DNA of 64,000 nt from Methylomonas sp. UP202 (lineage in GTDB: Bacteria > Pseudomonadota > Gammaproteobacteria > Methylococcales > Methylomonadaceae). Each line of letters begins with the position of its first letter. Within the stretch, counting starts at the first letter, position 1. The stretch covers positions 5,445,547 to 5,509,546 of the forward strand of contig NZ_CP123897.1 of the NCBI RefSeq assembly GCF_029910655.1. Reading direction: 5' to 3'. Under the pieces are notes generated by a model that was not told the DNA's origin, made no database searches, and saw only the letters and a program-made list of their open reading frames with translations. Below are positions 7,420 through 15,999 of this stretch, one piece after another. The translations under genes were made by a program, and so were the position numbers.

Positions 7420-9585
7420 TTATTCCACGCTGCCCTGCAAACGGGTAATCCAAGATTCCCTGGCCGCCGGATCGACGTGGAAGGCCAGCGCCGCCGGCTT
7501 GTGCAGCAGGCCGTCCTCGCCGGAGGCGTTGGGGTTGAGTTGGCGTTTTTGCACGAAATCCACCAAGCGGCGCAAATGGTAGATCGCCAGCACCCGGTTG
7601 GTCTCGCTGCCGGCGTAAATCAGATAGCCGACGTTATCCTCGTTCAGCGCCGGGTTGCGAGCGATCAACGCGTCCAAAGCGGCGTTGTCGGCGGCCAGAT
7701 TTTTCAACACCGAATCGGGCCGCTGGCAGACCAACGCCCGCCAATGCTGGGCCAGACTGCCGTTGAGCTGGTGACGCTGCATCGCCCGCACCTCGTCGTC
7801 GCCGCACACGAAACTTTCCGCGACCAGATAATGGCGGTCGCGCTCGCCGTCGTTGGCGAACAGCGCCAACTTGTCCAGCGCGGCATCGGCCAAGGCCAGC
7901 AAGAAGGCGTGCGGGGAGCGGATATGTTTGTCTATCGTCACCACCCAGGGCAGGGCGCGGCCGGTGGTTTCGAAGCGGGCCGTGACGCTGCCGATCACCC
8001 CGGCTCGCGATAATTCCTGCTCGCGGCCGGCCGGCTTCACCAAAAATGCATCGACCGCCACGATTCGGGTGTTGAAGCCGGCGGCGTGGTATTGCTGGAC
8101 GATCGTCGAATAGCGCGGCTGATAAGGAATGGCCGTGCCGTCGTAGAGGATGTTGATGCGCCGCAAGCGAGCTTGCTCGGCCACCAAATCGCGCAAGCGG
8201 TTGGCGAAGGGTTCGACGTAGACATAGTCGTCGCTGTGGTGGTCGGCGGCGGTCAATAGACGGTACAAATCGCTGAGTTTGCGAAATTCGTCGAGCGAGG
8301 CAATCACGAAATTGTCGCCGCATTGCGCCTTGGCGATTTCCTCGACCGCCGTTTTGCCCGCGCCGGCCCCACCCATGCACATGAACAAGGTCGGCCGCTC
8401 GACCGGCGCCTTGCCGGCGAAAATCGCCTCGAGGATAGCCGATAAAATCCCGTCGATTTTGGTCAGCCGCTGATAGGCGATCTCCACGGTGCGCATCAAG
8501 CGGTTTTCGCCGTGGCTGGCGGCCAGCATCTTGTTTTTCAACGGCTCGTTGCCGGCCAGCGTAAACAAACTGGCCTGCTCGCCGGCGCATTGCTTCAACA
8601 AGTCCAGCAGCTCGGCGTGGCTGGGCGGCCGTAGCGAGGTCAGGATGTTGATGTCCAGGCAAAACAGCGGCGCCACGCCGTCGGCGCGGATCGGTATCGC
8701 GTCGATCTCGGTCTTGCCGGGCTGGCGCAAATCCTCGGTACCCGGCAAATAGCCGAGGATGTACTCGGACACGCCGAGCGGATTGTCGACGAAATGCTGA
8801 CCGGTGATGAATTCCTCGGCCCGGATACTGCTCAAGGGTACCAGCCCGCCGGTCACGGTCACCAGGCATTTGACGCCGTCCGCCGTGGTATAGGACAAAA
8901 ACGGCAAGCCTTGCAGAAAATACTTGTTCTCCGGCCACTTGCCGTAGCGGTTGGCCTGATTGCTCAGGCTTTGGGTGCGCGCCGGGTCCAGCGCGTGCTC
9001 GAAAGCCCGACGCAACGCGGCGTGATCGGCGGCCGGATCGTGCAAGGCGCGAGCGTCGTCGCAGCTCAGTCGGCGAAAATCGATGCCCTGTTCGTAGACC
9101 GCCTTGAAGGCCGGTAAATTGCCGAGCGCGGTGATGAAAAAATCCAGCGTGATCCGGTTGCCGTAGCCGTAGGGCCGAATGCCGCGCAAGGCTTGATACA
9201 GCTTGGCCAGCCGGTCGGCAATATCGGCGCTGCACACCACGAAACCGTTGTTGTCGAACAAGGCGGTTTCGAGATTGTCGTCGCCGTCGAGCACCAGGCT
9301 TTCAATCGCGATCCGAAACCGCGTGCGGCAATCGGCTTCCGGCATCGTGCCCGGCCGGTGGTGTACCGTCACCTGTTCCTTCCAGTCGCTGAACATTTCC
9401 CGGTGTATCCGGGTGAACAGGCTGGTTAGATAGGTCACCCGCTTGGTTTGATCGTGCGACACCGTGGCTTCCAGCTCCTGAGCCAATTTGGCCTGCAAGC
9501 GCACGCCCTGCGCCACCGCCAACGCGGTCCGCAAGCGCTTGAGCTGCCGATAGGCCGGGATGTTTCGGCCGGGATTTGAATTCAT
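7420..9585 (-). CDS. Zeta-toxin-like P-loop kinase with large N-terminal region
   Basis: A 721-residue protein. The C-terminal half carries a zeta-toxin/PNK-like kinase core: Walker A GGAGAGKT (residues 405-412), ASLDEFRK (about 429-436) with the candidate catalytic Asp, and YDGTAIPY (about 481-488). Zeta toxins phosphorylate UDP-sugars of cell-wall synthesis; the substrate here is unknown. The N-terminal 390 residues include IRPYGYGNRITLDFF (136-150), which resembles a degenerate Fic motif (HPFxxGNGR) lacking the catalytic His. The start follows GGGGGAG. No separate antitoxin gene is adjacent, so the protein may be self-regulated or not a toxin. The far C-terminus (about 625-721) resembles a conserved tail ending in ARESWITRLQG. 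Confidence 0.7.
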   Translation of the reverse strand: MNSNPGRNIPAYRQLKRLRTALAVAQGVRLQAKLAQELEATVSHDQTKRVTYLTSLFTRIHREMFSDWKEQVTVHHRPGTMPEADCRTRFRIAIESLVLDGDDNLETALFDNNGFVVCSADIADRLAKLYQALRGIRPYGYGNRITLDFFITALGNLPAFKAVYEQGIDFRRLSCDDARALHDPAADHAALRRAFEHALDPARTQSLSNQANRYGKWPENKYFLQGLPFLSYTTADGVKCLVTVTGGLVPLSSIRAEEFITGQHFVDNPLGVSEYILGYLPGTEDLRQPGKTEIDAIPIRADGVAPLFCLDINILTSLRPPSHAELLDLLKQCAGEQASLFTLAGNEPLKNKMLAASHGENRLMRTVEIAYQRLTKIDGILSAILEAIFAGKAPVERPTLFMCMGGAGAGKTAVEEIAKAQCGDNFVIASLDEFRKLSDLYRLLTAADHHSDDYVYVEPFANRLRDLVAEQARLRRINILYDGTAIPYQPRYSTIVQQYHAAGFNTRIVAVDAFLVKPAGREQELSRAGVIGSVTARFETTGRALPWVVTIDKHIRSPHAFLLALADAALDKLALFANDGERDRHYLVAESFVCGDDEVRAMQRHQLNGSLAQHWRALVCQRPDSVLKNLAADNAALDALIARNPALNEDNVGYLIYAGSETNRVLAIYHLRRLVDFVQKRQLNPNASGEDGLLHKPAALAFHVDPAARESWITRLQGSVE

Positions 9586-9764
9586 GCGCTCCCCCAGTGC
9601 ACCGCTCGTTCCCCGGTCTTTCCGGTTGGGCGGCTTTATCGTTATTATTATTTCGAGCCGACTCGCGGCGGGGGCATGATAGCGCGAGATGGGGTCGGGT
9701 AGCGATATGACCGGCGCTGCCGGCGCGAAATGCGCCGGCGGTTCGGTATTGGAACGGCTAAGAA

Positions 9765-10583
9765 TCAGGATTCGGCCAAAGCCGTCCGGCTCAACTCGGC
9801 CAGCGTTTCACCGCGAGCGATCACCAGATGGACCGATGCGCTGACGAAGCGGGCGCCGGGGGCTATTTTCAGCATAAAGCGGTCGGCCGGATGATTGGCG
9901 ATTTCGTCGACAAGCGCCATGCCGGCGTGGTCGTCGACCATGTCTTCGATCGGCTCGCCGTTCTTGGTCAAACCTGCCGGAAAAAACTGCGAAATCACGG
10001 TATGGATTTTGTCGATCGAGTGTTCGTCGAATACCAGTCGAGTCGCCCGGTCGAAACTGAACCGGCCATGCACGTAGTCGCGAATCCTCACCTGGATATG
10101 AGCGGTCTCCGGGTCGTGCCAGCCGGGATAGACGCTGAAAAACTTGGCCTCGCCGCAATGATCGGTTGCCTGGTAACCCCGCAAGAAGTCCTCGTCGGCC
10201 AGATTCGCTCCGCCCGGATTGGTCATCCCGGAATAATGGCCGTCGCCATCGCTATGCCACAGATCGACGCAGGCGCCCGGTAGTGGGGCGATGTTGCCAT
10301 CGCCGTCGAGCTCGGAAATCGTCAACTTCAGCACTAACGGAAAGCCAGTGGCAGCCGTACCGGTTGCGCTGCTGACCCGGATATCGGCGCGAGGTTGGTC
10401 GTGTGTAACGCTATCGAGGCGAAACGGCCAGGCCGCCACGGTCGGTGCCAGCGTATGCTTGGTCAACACCGCCCGGTTAAGTCTACCGGAGGTGGCGGCG
10501 TCGGAGATCGCCATCGATCCCTTGACGGTCATGATTAAACTCTCCGGATAACCCGGCATTTTGGGGGTTTGAATATTGTTCAT
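9765..10583 (-). CDS. Intradiol dioxygenase-like protein with altered iron ligands
   Basis: A 272-residue relative of the dioxygenase at 11357-12253, alignable residue for residue from position 1. The four Fe(III) ligand positions read Tyr117 (kept), His156 in place of Tyr, His162 (kept) and Gln164 in place of His (PGWHDPETAHIQV against PGWYTSRTTHIHV). The Arg at 159 is Glu. The Tat motif MPARRDMLL is replaced by MPGYPESLI, and the hydrophobic region and cleavage site are also lost. The product is therefore probably cytoplasmic and inactive as a classical intradiol dioxygenase. The frame is intact, so it may be a maintained pseudoenzyme or a young decaying duplicate. The start has only a weak ribosome-binding site. 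Confidence 0.85.
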   Translation of the reverse strand: MNNIQTPKMPGYPESLIMTVKGSMAISDAATSGRLNRAVLTKHTLAPTVAAWPFRLDSVTHDQPRADIRVSSATGTAATGFPLVLKLTISELDGDGNIAPLPGACVDLWHSDGDGHYSGMTNPGGANLADEDFLRGYQATDHCGEAKFFSVYPGWHDPETAHIQVRIRDYVHGRFSFDRATRLVFDEHSIDKIHTVISQFFPAGLTKNGEPIEDMVDDHAGMALVDEIANHPADRFMLKIAPGARFVSASVHLVIARGETLAELSRTALAES

Positions 10584-11120
10584 GGCAAATGTTGTCGGCG
10601 TAGTTGAGTGTGATGAATATCAAGCCATCGAACACGTCATTCCGGCCTACTCTCTAAAGAGAAAACCGGGGCTTCCGGCGACAGTCGCGCAATCTCAAAA
10701 CAGCAAAAGCGAATGCGAAACTCAGCCGAAAGTCCAATCCCATAGCTGCGAACACTAGCGTTTTGAGTGCCGCGAGTGAAGGCGCTTTGAACAAGTCGAT
10801 TTCTTTCCGAATTCGCCAAGCGCGTTACGAACGGAAAAGCGCTTTCCGTACGTGACAGCCTGCCGAAACACTTATTCGTGGCACCCTTAGCCTGGTCGAA
10901 GCCGGAACCGTTCGCTACTCGCCGCCGCTCGGCAGACGATTCCATGACTTTCGAACCAACCATTCGGATTGGAGGATGACGCGTCATCCCTGCATGGCGG
11001 CTGTGTCCGGTGCAAAGCGTGGGTCGAATATCTTTGCTGACCGCGGACAGGGTTTAGCCGCTCATACCGTTATGTTAGTACGTTTAGGATTAGTTTAGTT
11101 CCTTATTTTGTCGGATTTTT
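10584..11120. other. Gene-free spacer inside the dioxygenase cluster
   Basis: No supportable gene. Open frames here lack ribosome-binding sites and have no recognisable protein character. Confidence 0.5.
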
Positions 11121-11246
11121 TTACAACCTTACGAACGCTATTGATTGTTTCGCCCAATCGGCGCCGACCCCTTGCAATCGTTTAGTGCCAAACACCAACA
11201 TAACAATCGCCAGCACCACCAACAAATGCGGTACGCTTAAGCCCAT
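11121..11246 (-). CDS. Minimal TatA/E-like protein, 41 aa
   Basis: MGLSVPHLLVVLAIVMLVFG, then TKRLQGVGADWAKQSIAFVRL. This is the TatA pattern: short periplasmic N-terminus, one membrane helix, the FGTK/R hinge and the start of an amphipathic helix. TatA builds the pore of the twin-arginine export system. At 41 residues it lacks the charged C-terminal tail of ordinary TatA (about 55-90). The ATG at 11244-11246 has a perfect AGGAGG four bases upstream, which supports real translation. It lies 110 bases downstream of a Tat-exported dioxygenase on the same strand, so a dedicated or accessory TatA is plausible but inferred. Confidence 0.8.
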   Translation of the reverse strand: MGLSVPHLLVVLAIVMLVFGTKRLQGVGADWAKQSIAFVRL

Positions 11247-11356
11247 ACTGCCTCCTAAAATAGGTAATCGATATCGCGAACGCGTCTTTGCGCCGCTCTG
11301 GAAAAAACCGCCGCGCGCATCCGGCGCACGGCGAGTCACGCTGGCTCAAGGCCGGA

Positions 11357-12253
11357 CTAACCGCCGGGGCGTGTTGGCGGTGTGCCGGTGGGAGGTGTAC
11401 CGGTAGGTGGCGTGCCGCCACCCGACGTGCTGCCGGAGGTATCGGCAACCGTCGGACAACTCAAGCTGGCCACACCCTCGCTGGTCGCAATGACCAAATT
11501 GATCGACGCAGTCACATAATTGCCGTTGTTGGCCAAAGTCAGCATCAGATGGTCGCCGGAATCGCTGGTGATGCCGTCGGTGGCCGATTGATTGGAACCG
11601 CCGGTGAATACCGAGTCGGTTGCGTTGGCGGTATCTTTCAAACCGTGGGAAAGGTATTGGCTGATCGTGGTGTAGATCTGTTCGGTTAGCGATTCGTCGA
11701 AAAAAAACTGAGTCGCCTGATCGTAGACAGCAGTGCTGCCCGAGAAAGTACGGATGCGGACGTGGATGTGTGTAGTGCGCGAGGTGTACCAACCGGGATA
11801 AATGCTGATGAACTTCACTGCTCCGCGCGCATTGGTGATTTGGTAGCCACGCAAATAATCCTCGGCGGTCAGGTCGGCAGCGCCCATATTGGTCTCGCCC
11901 GAATAGTTACCGTCGGCGTCGCAGTGCCAAATGTCGACGTAAGCGCCGTTGATCGGCGAAATCGTGCCGTTGGCGTTCAGTTTGGATACCGTGACCGTCA
12001 GAACCAGCGGGAAGCCGGCCGCAATCTTACCGGTTACGCTGCTGGTGCGAATATCGGAGCGCAGCAAGTTGTTGGCAACGCTGTCCAGGCAAAACGGCCC
12101 TTCGGTAACGGTGGGCGCCAAGGAGTAGGCTGCCAGTGCCGAACGGCTGACGCCGCCCAGCATGGTGGCGGCGACCAAGCCGGCGGCACCCTTGGCGGTC
12201 ATCAGCAACATATCCCGGCGAGCCGGCATTGTTAAGTCTTTTGAATTTTCCAT
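11357..12253 (-). CDS. Tat-exported intradiol ring-cleavage dioxygenase family protein
   Basis: A 298-residue protein. The N-terminus has a twin-arginine signal (MPARRDMLLMTAKGAAG, then cleavage near SALA). The catalytic core has the Fe(III) ligands Tyr117 (DADGNYS), Tyr156 (PGWY), His162 and His164 (THIHV), with Arg159, as in catechol/protocatechuate dioxygenases. Members of this exported subgroup probably open aromatic diols in the periplasm, but the substrate is unknown. The tail is a GTPPT repeat (three copies) ending in RPGG. The start follows AAGGA with 7-base spacing. It lies 14 bases after the PEP-CTERM gene at 12268, so the two are likely one transcript, followed by the TatA-like gene. 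Confidence 0.9.
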   Translation of the reverse strand: MENSKDLTMPARRDMLLMTAKGAAGLVAATMLGGVSRSALAAYSLAPTVTEGPFCLDSVANNLLRSDIRTSSVTGKIAAGFPLVLTVTVSKLNANGTISPINGAYVDIWHCDADGNYSGETNMGAADLTAEDYLRGYQITNARGAVKFISIYPGWYTSRTTHIHVRIRTFSGSTAVYDQATQFFFDESLTEQIYTTISQYLSHGLKDTANATDSVFTGGSNQSATDGITSDSGDHLMLTLANNGNYVTASINLVIATSEGVASLSCPTVADTSGSTSGGGTPPTGTPPTGTPPTRPGG

Positions 12254-12267
12254 AACTATGTCCTTAA

Positions 12268-12888
12268 TCAAGCGCCAATAACGCCGCGGCGTGGGCCGCG
12301 AGCGAATCCGACAATCCCAGCCAGACCGGTCAACATCAACGGTAGCGACATCGGCACGGGTACCGCGGCCGGCGTCACTCTGACGCTCATCTGAAAGGGA
12401 TAGCTGGTGGAGGACGACCAATAGCTGCCGTCCCACTCGGCCCAAGCATTGGCGCTGCCGTCGTCGGTAGCCTGGAAAGACCAGTCGGTAGCGCCGGTGA
12501 CATTGCTTAGTACCACCCAATAGGTGGTGTTGGCGGTAAGGGAGAAATCGCCCGCCAAAAATCCCGTGGCTGCCAGATTGGTCGTATACGCACCGCTCAG
12601 AGTTAAGGTCGCCAGCGCTTGAGAGGGCGCCGAATAGGCGTCGGAATAGAGGCTGACGGAAGTCCCCTCGTCGAGGCTGGAAATCAGCAAACTTATCGAA
12701 TCCAGCAAGTAAGCCTGATTGTCGGTACTAAAACTTTGCGCTTCCCAAGTGCTGCCGCTGACGGTTAGTGTTCCACCGGAATCGGCTGCCAAATTGTCGC
12801 CGAACCCAGAGGCCTGCACCGGCGCCGCACCCGAAATCCAGAACGCGGCCGCAACCGGCAACACCCATGTCGTATTTGTTCCAACCAT
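12268..12888 (-). CDS. PEP-CTERM protein with choice-of-anchor R-like domain
   Basis: A 206-residue exported protein. A signal peptide (LPVAAAFWISGAAPVQA) is followed by a beta-rich domain with AQSFSTDNQAYLLDSISLLI, FSLTANTTYWVVLSN and WAEWDGSYW, the pattern of choice-of-anchor R proteins. The end, AAVPVPMSLPLMLTGLAGI then ARGPRR, is a PEP-CTERM-like sorting tail. It would be secreted and processed by an exosortase. The start follows AGGA with 7-base spacing. It is the first gene of the apparent dioxygenase operon. Confidence 0.8.
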   Translation of the reverse strand: MVGTNTTWVLPVAAAFWISGAAPVQASGFGDNLAADSGGTLTVSGSTWEAQSFSTDNQAYLLDSISLLISSLDEGTSVSLYSDAYSAPSQALATLTLSGAYTTNLAATGFLAGDFSLTANTTYWVVLSNVTGATDWSFQATDDGSANAWAEWDGSYWSSSTSYPFQMSVRVTPAAVPVPMSLPLMLTGLAGIVGFARGPRRGVIGA

Positions 12889-13056
12889 TTGATTATCCTA
12901 TTATTTAATATTAAAAAATCCGCTTTCCCTTTGTTGCGGACTGATAATAGGCGTATCAAAGGTTAATAGACGTAAACCGGCGTAAAATATTGTAAATATT
13001 TATAAAACGCCCAATTTCAGGCCGGAGTCGCCAGGCGCGAGCCAATAACTCTTGAA

Positions 13057-13530
13057 TCACGCCAGCCAATCCCAGTCGCTGAAACACGCCGCCTGTCCGT
13101 AAGGCCGGCCGTCGCCGTCCAGCACGTTCCAAACCACCGCGCCGCGTATCATGAAACGCCGGCCGGATTTAGCGATGCGCACGCCGGCATAATCGTCGAT
13201 ATAGCCTTGCCGGGCGACTTTGGCCAGCAAGCGCTCGCGTTCCTCGCGGTTGACCGGTTCGGCGGAAAACCGCGACGGCAGGCCGACCAGTTCTTGCCAG
13301 GTCAATTCGAACAATTCCAAGGCTTTGCGGTTGGCGTAGTTGAACAGCGGATCGGGATCGGTGTTGTGCGACAGCAAGGCGAAGTCGGCTTCGTAAACCA
13401 CCCGTCCAAAATCGTCGCCGACCGCGTCCAGCAACGGCTCGCCAAGCACGCGCCGATAGCTATCCAACAGCAACTTGACGTGGGCTTGGTGATAACGATT
13501 GTCGGGGCCGGGCGGATGCAAATCGAGCAT
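13057..13530 (-). CDS. MEKHLA domain (PAS-like) protein
   Basis: A 157-residue single-domain protein matching the MEKHLA family: LLLDSYRRVLGEPL, FALLSHNTDPDPLFNYANRKALELFELTW, RQGYIDDYAGVRIAKSGRRF and a WNVLDGDG end. MEKHLA domains are PAS-like and are thought to sense small molecules or light/redox state; no function is fixed for free-standing copies. The start lies 2 bases after the stop of the RES gene, so it is probably translated from the same mRNA as the toxin-antitoxin pair. Confidence 0.85.
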   Translation of the reverse strand: MLDLHPPGPDNRYHQAHVKLLLDSYRRVLGEPLLDAVGDDFGRVVYEADFALLSHNTDPDPLFNYANRKALELFELTWQELVGLPSRFSAEPVNREERERLLAKVARQGYIDDYAGVRIAKSGRRFMIRGAVVWNVLDGDGRPYGQAACFSDWDWLA

Positions 13531-13532
13531 GA

Positions 13533-14258
13533 TTAACGTTCCGATACGCTCGGGTTATTGACAGAAACGAGTTCTTTTTTGTACACGGCCTTGATGCGCT
13601 CGCCATCCCATACATAGCAAAAATGCGCGCCCTGTTTGACCGGTGTCAGCAACCGGGGTTTGAACACCGCGACGCAGTCGCCGCCGGGATTGCGGACGCT
13701 GGCATAGGCCAGGCCATTGCCGCAGGCGTCCCGCACTTGTTTTGCCAACCGCTGGGCGGCGGCGTAAGCACTGGTATCGGCGGCGTAGATTTCCGGCCAC
13801 TCGGCCTGACGGCCGCGAATGTCGTGTAAGTCCGCATCCAAATCCGAGGCATAGCTACGCATGTCGATTTCGATCGGCGGTTGCCGGGTCGCGCTCAGAA
13901 AGCGAGCCCGGTGGAAACAGGTTTCGGCGATCGCGGTGTCCAGGTCGTAGGCGGCATAGTAAACGCCGTAGCTGCCGTCGCTAAACCGGCTGCCTTCCGG
14001 ATTCAGATGGGTGAAGGCCGCCATGATCGGCGTCGTGCCGGGGCCGGCGATCCTGTCCTCCGGCGCCACCAGCCGAATGTCGCCGGCTTGCTCGCGCAGG
14101 CGGTCGTTGGTCAGGGCTTCGATCGCGAACACGATATCCAGATCGGCCGGCTCGGCCACCCGGTCAAACAAACCGTCCGGCGGAAACCGGCTGGGCACCA
14201 GCCGCCAGCACGGCCGCCAGGTAATGCGGTTGACCGCGATCGTCGCCGGATCGATCAA
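13533..14258 (-). CDS. RES domain toxin
   Basis: A protein of about 241 residues with RES-family landmarks: WRPCWRLVPSRFPPDGLFDRVA, GSRFSDGSYGVYYAAYDLDTAIAET with the conserved Arg-Glu-Ser type residues, and GLAYASVRNPGGDC. RES toxins (ParT/MbcT type) degrade NAD+ or ADP-ribosylate PRPP synthetase. The start is uncertain: I chose TTG at 14256-14258, two bases after the antitoxin stop. The gene order antitoxin, toxin is typical of Xre-RES modules. Confidence 0.85.
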   Translation of the reverse strand: MIDPATIAVNRITWRPCWRLVPSRFPPDGLFDRVAEPADLDIVFAIEALTNDRLREQAGDIRLVAPEDRIAGPGTTPIMAAFTHLNPEGSRFSDGSYGVYYAAYDLDTAIAETCFHRARFLSATRQPPIEIDMRSYASDLDADLHDIRGRQAEWPEIYAADTSAYAAAQRLAKQVRDACGNGLAYASVRNPGGDCVAVFKPRLLTPVKQGAHFCYVWDGERIKAVYKKELVSVNNPSVSER

Positions 14259-14260
14259 GC

Positions 14261-14659
14261 CTAACCGCGCTGGCCGTCCAGATATTGGCGGACCACGTAC
14301 AAATCGGCCACCCGCCCGGACAGCATGCGTTGCAAGGCCGACTGGCCGGCGAACGGCGCGGCCTGATTGGCTTGGTGCAACCACTCATCGGCCGCCTCGG
14401 CGCGCGGCAGTAAAATCTGCAGGGCTTTGTATATGCCGAAGATATAAGACAAGCGCTCCAGCTTGTCGGCGTTCAAACTGGCCGACTCCGGCTGCTTCTT
14501 CCACTTGAAGTACGTACTACGCGAGTCCAGACCCAGCAAGACCATCGCCTGTTCAACGTTGAGCCGCCAGGCCTCGGCGATATTGAAAAAAGTCCGCAAC
14601 GCCGCGCCGGCCACGGCGGCGCGATCGGCGGATAAGAGATTTTGCGCTGGGGCCAACAT
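14261..14659 (-). CDS. Xre/MbcA/ParS-type antitoxin of RES toxin
   Basis: A 132-residue protein with an N-terminal Xre-like helical part (FFNIAEAWRLNVEQAMVLLGL, then DSRSTYFKWKKQ) and a C-terminal DUF2384-like toxin-binding domain (FGIYKALQILLPRAEAADEW, FAGQSALQRMLSGRVADLYVVRQYLD). It neutralises the RES toxin directly downstream and probably represses the operon. The ATG follows GGGAGGG. The next upstream gene is on the same strand but 185 bases away. Confidence 0.88.
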   Translation of the reverse strand: MLAPAQNLLSADRAAVAGAALRTFFNIAEAWRLNVEQAMVLLGLDSRSTYFKWKKQPESASLNADKLERLSYIFGIYKALQILLPRAEAADEWLHQANQAAPFAGQSALQRMLSGRVADLYVVRQYLDGQRG

Positions 14660-14844
14660 CAGCCCTCCCGGTTTCGAATAAACTTAAATTGAAAATAAGT
14701 CTATTAATGGACTTTGTCAAGCCGCCGGCCGGAAAAGTGCAACAAAGCCGGTTCAGTTAAATGCTAGCCGCCTGATTGTTTAATGAAGAGCTTCATTCCA
14801 ATACCTGACCTCTTTGTCGTTGCCGACGACACTATTGGCTCCCT

Positions 14845-15999
14845 TTAACTCGCTTCCCGTCGTATCACAGCCTTAAAAATATTGCCGTCGCGGTCGTCAA
14901 TAAACTCAATATCCGGATAAGCCTTAATCGCACGCAAAACACCACTACCTAACCCTCGATAAGGCAAGACGCGTGGCGCGAACGAAGCCAGAATAGGATT
15001 TCTGACATTAGAGTTACCGAGCTTGATATTTTCGACAGTCAAATTATTCGGCAAATGACCTGGGCTAATAATTTCCACCCGATCAGAAAATACCAATACT
15101 TTTACAGGTGCCGAAATGAAATAATTTCGATGTATCAAAGCGTTTGCTATTAGCTCCTCTAATACTATTCTGGGTATTTCAGGTTCGCCTATGGAATTTA
15201 TCCCTTGCTCATTCTGTTGATGACGAATATTTCCTAACACAAAGCTTAATGTTTTTTGGAAAACATCAGACAATTTACCGTTAATATCTTGGCTATCGAT
15301 ATAAGCTGTATCGGCAATATCCTGTCCAGGAAAGGCCACCGCTTTAACCATAAACATAGGCAAACGAAGTTGCGGTCTCTTAGCAAATAGCAAAGCACCA
15401 CAATAATTTAGCTGCCCCGCTTTCATTAAGTTCATGTTCTCCATGAGTTGACCTAATGAAAGTTCTTGAGCATCTAATGGTTCACCTACAAATTTTTCAA
15501 AAAAAGAATCAAAGGCTTCCTGATCTACATCAGCTACAGATGTACCTGAAACAATTAATTCATCAGCATGGGTCAGTGCAGCATCTTGGAGCATACGCTG
15601 CAGTTCTTCCGGAGCCGTAACTTTTCTTTTGTCTGCGCCACTTTTTACCCAAATATACCCTTGATTATCAAAGTATGGTGGTCTGATACCTTGAGCTATA
15701 GTTACTACCATAACCATCCCGTTAGGCAGGGCAATATTCTCGGTAGTTGGGTTGATTGGATTTCGTACGCCTTGACTTGCTGCATTTGAAATCAACTGAT
15801 TGAGTCTAGCCATATCACCAGTGTCCAATCCAGAAATACTGCCATCGTCGTTAACACCGATAAGCAAAATACCGCCTTTTGAATTGCTAAAAGCGACCAT
15901 TTCGGCAGCGACGGCGTTTGCATTAGTAAAGTCGGCCTTAAACTGGTGCCTACTATCCTCGCCATTGGCGATAATGCTTAATAATTCTTGGGTTTCCAT
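14845..15999 (-). CDS. AlbA_2 (Schlafen-type) and GHKL ATPase domain protein
   Basis: A 384-residue protein. Residues about 1-125 form the AlbA_2 domain (HQFKADFTNANAVAAEMVAF, GGILLIGVNDDGSISGL), which is linked to nucleic acid binding or cleavage in Schlafen-like proteins. The C-terminal part has GHKL features: EIPRIVLEELIANALIHRNY (N-box) and GLGSGVLRAI. It overlaps the TrlF-like gene upstream by 22 bases, so the two are translationally coupled. The pair is visibly more AT-rich than the flanking genes, which suggests acquisition. A role in defence or in nucleic acid stress response is inferred from the pairing. Confidence 0.8.
   Translation of the reverse strand: METQELLSIIANGEDSRHQFKADFTNANAVAAEMVAFSNSKGGILLIGVNDDGSISGLDTGDMARLNQLISNAASQGVRNPINPTTENIALPNGMVMVVTIAQGIRPPYFDNQGYIWVKSGADKRKVTAPEELQRMLQDAALTHADELIVSGTSVADVDQEAFDSFFEKFVGEPLDAQELSLGQLMENMNLMKAGQLNYCGALLFAKRPQLRLPMFMVKAVAFPGQDIADTAYIDSQDINGKLSDVFQKTLSFVLGNIRHQQNEQGINSIGEPEIPRIVLEELIANALIHRNYFISAPVKVLVFSDRVEIISPGHLPNNLTVENIKLGNSNVRNPILASFAPRVLPYRGLGSGVLRAIKAYPDIEFIDDRDGNIFKAVIRREAS

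Noticed and set aside
7634..9235. Long second reading frame of 533 codons inside the zeta-like gene
   Set aside because: It is the same strand in another frame, very Arg-rich, and the real protein covers it with clear motifs; GC-rich codons produce such shadows.
10637..10987. 116-codon frame in the dioxygenase spacer
   Set aside because: No ribosome-binding site, no recognisable features, Ser/Arg-rich composition.
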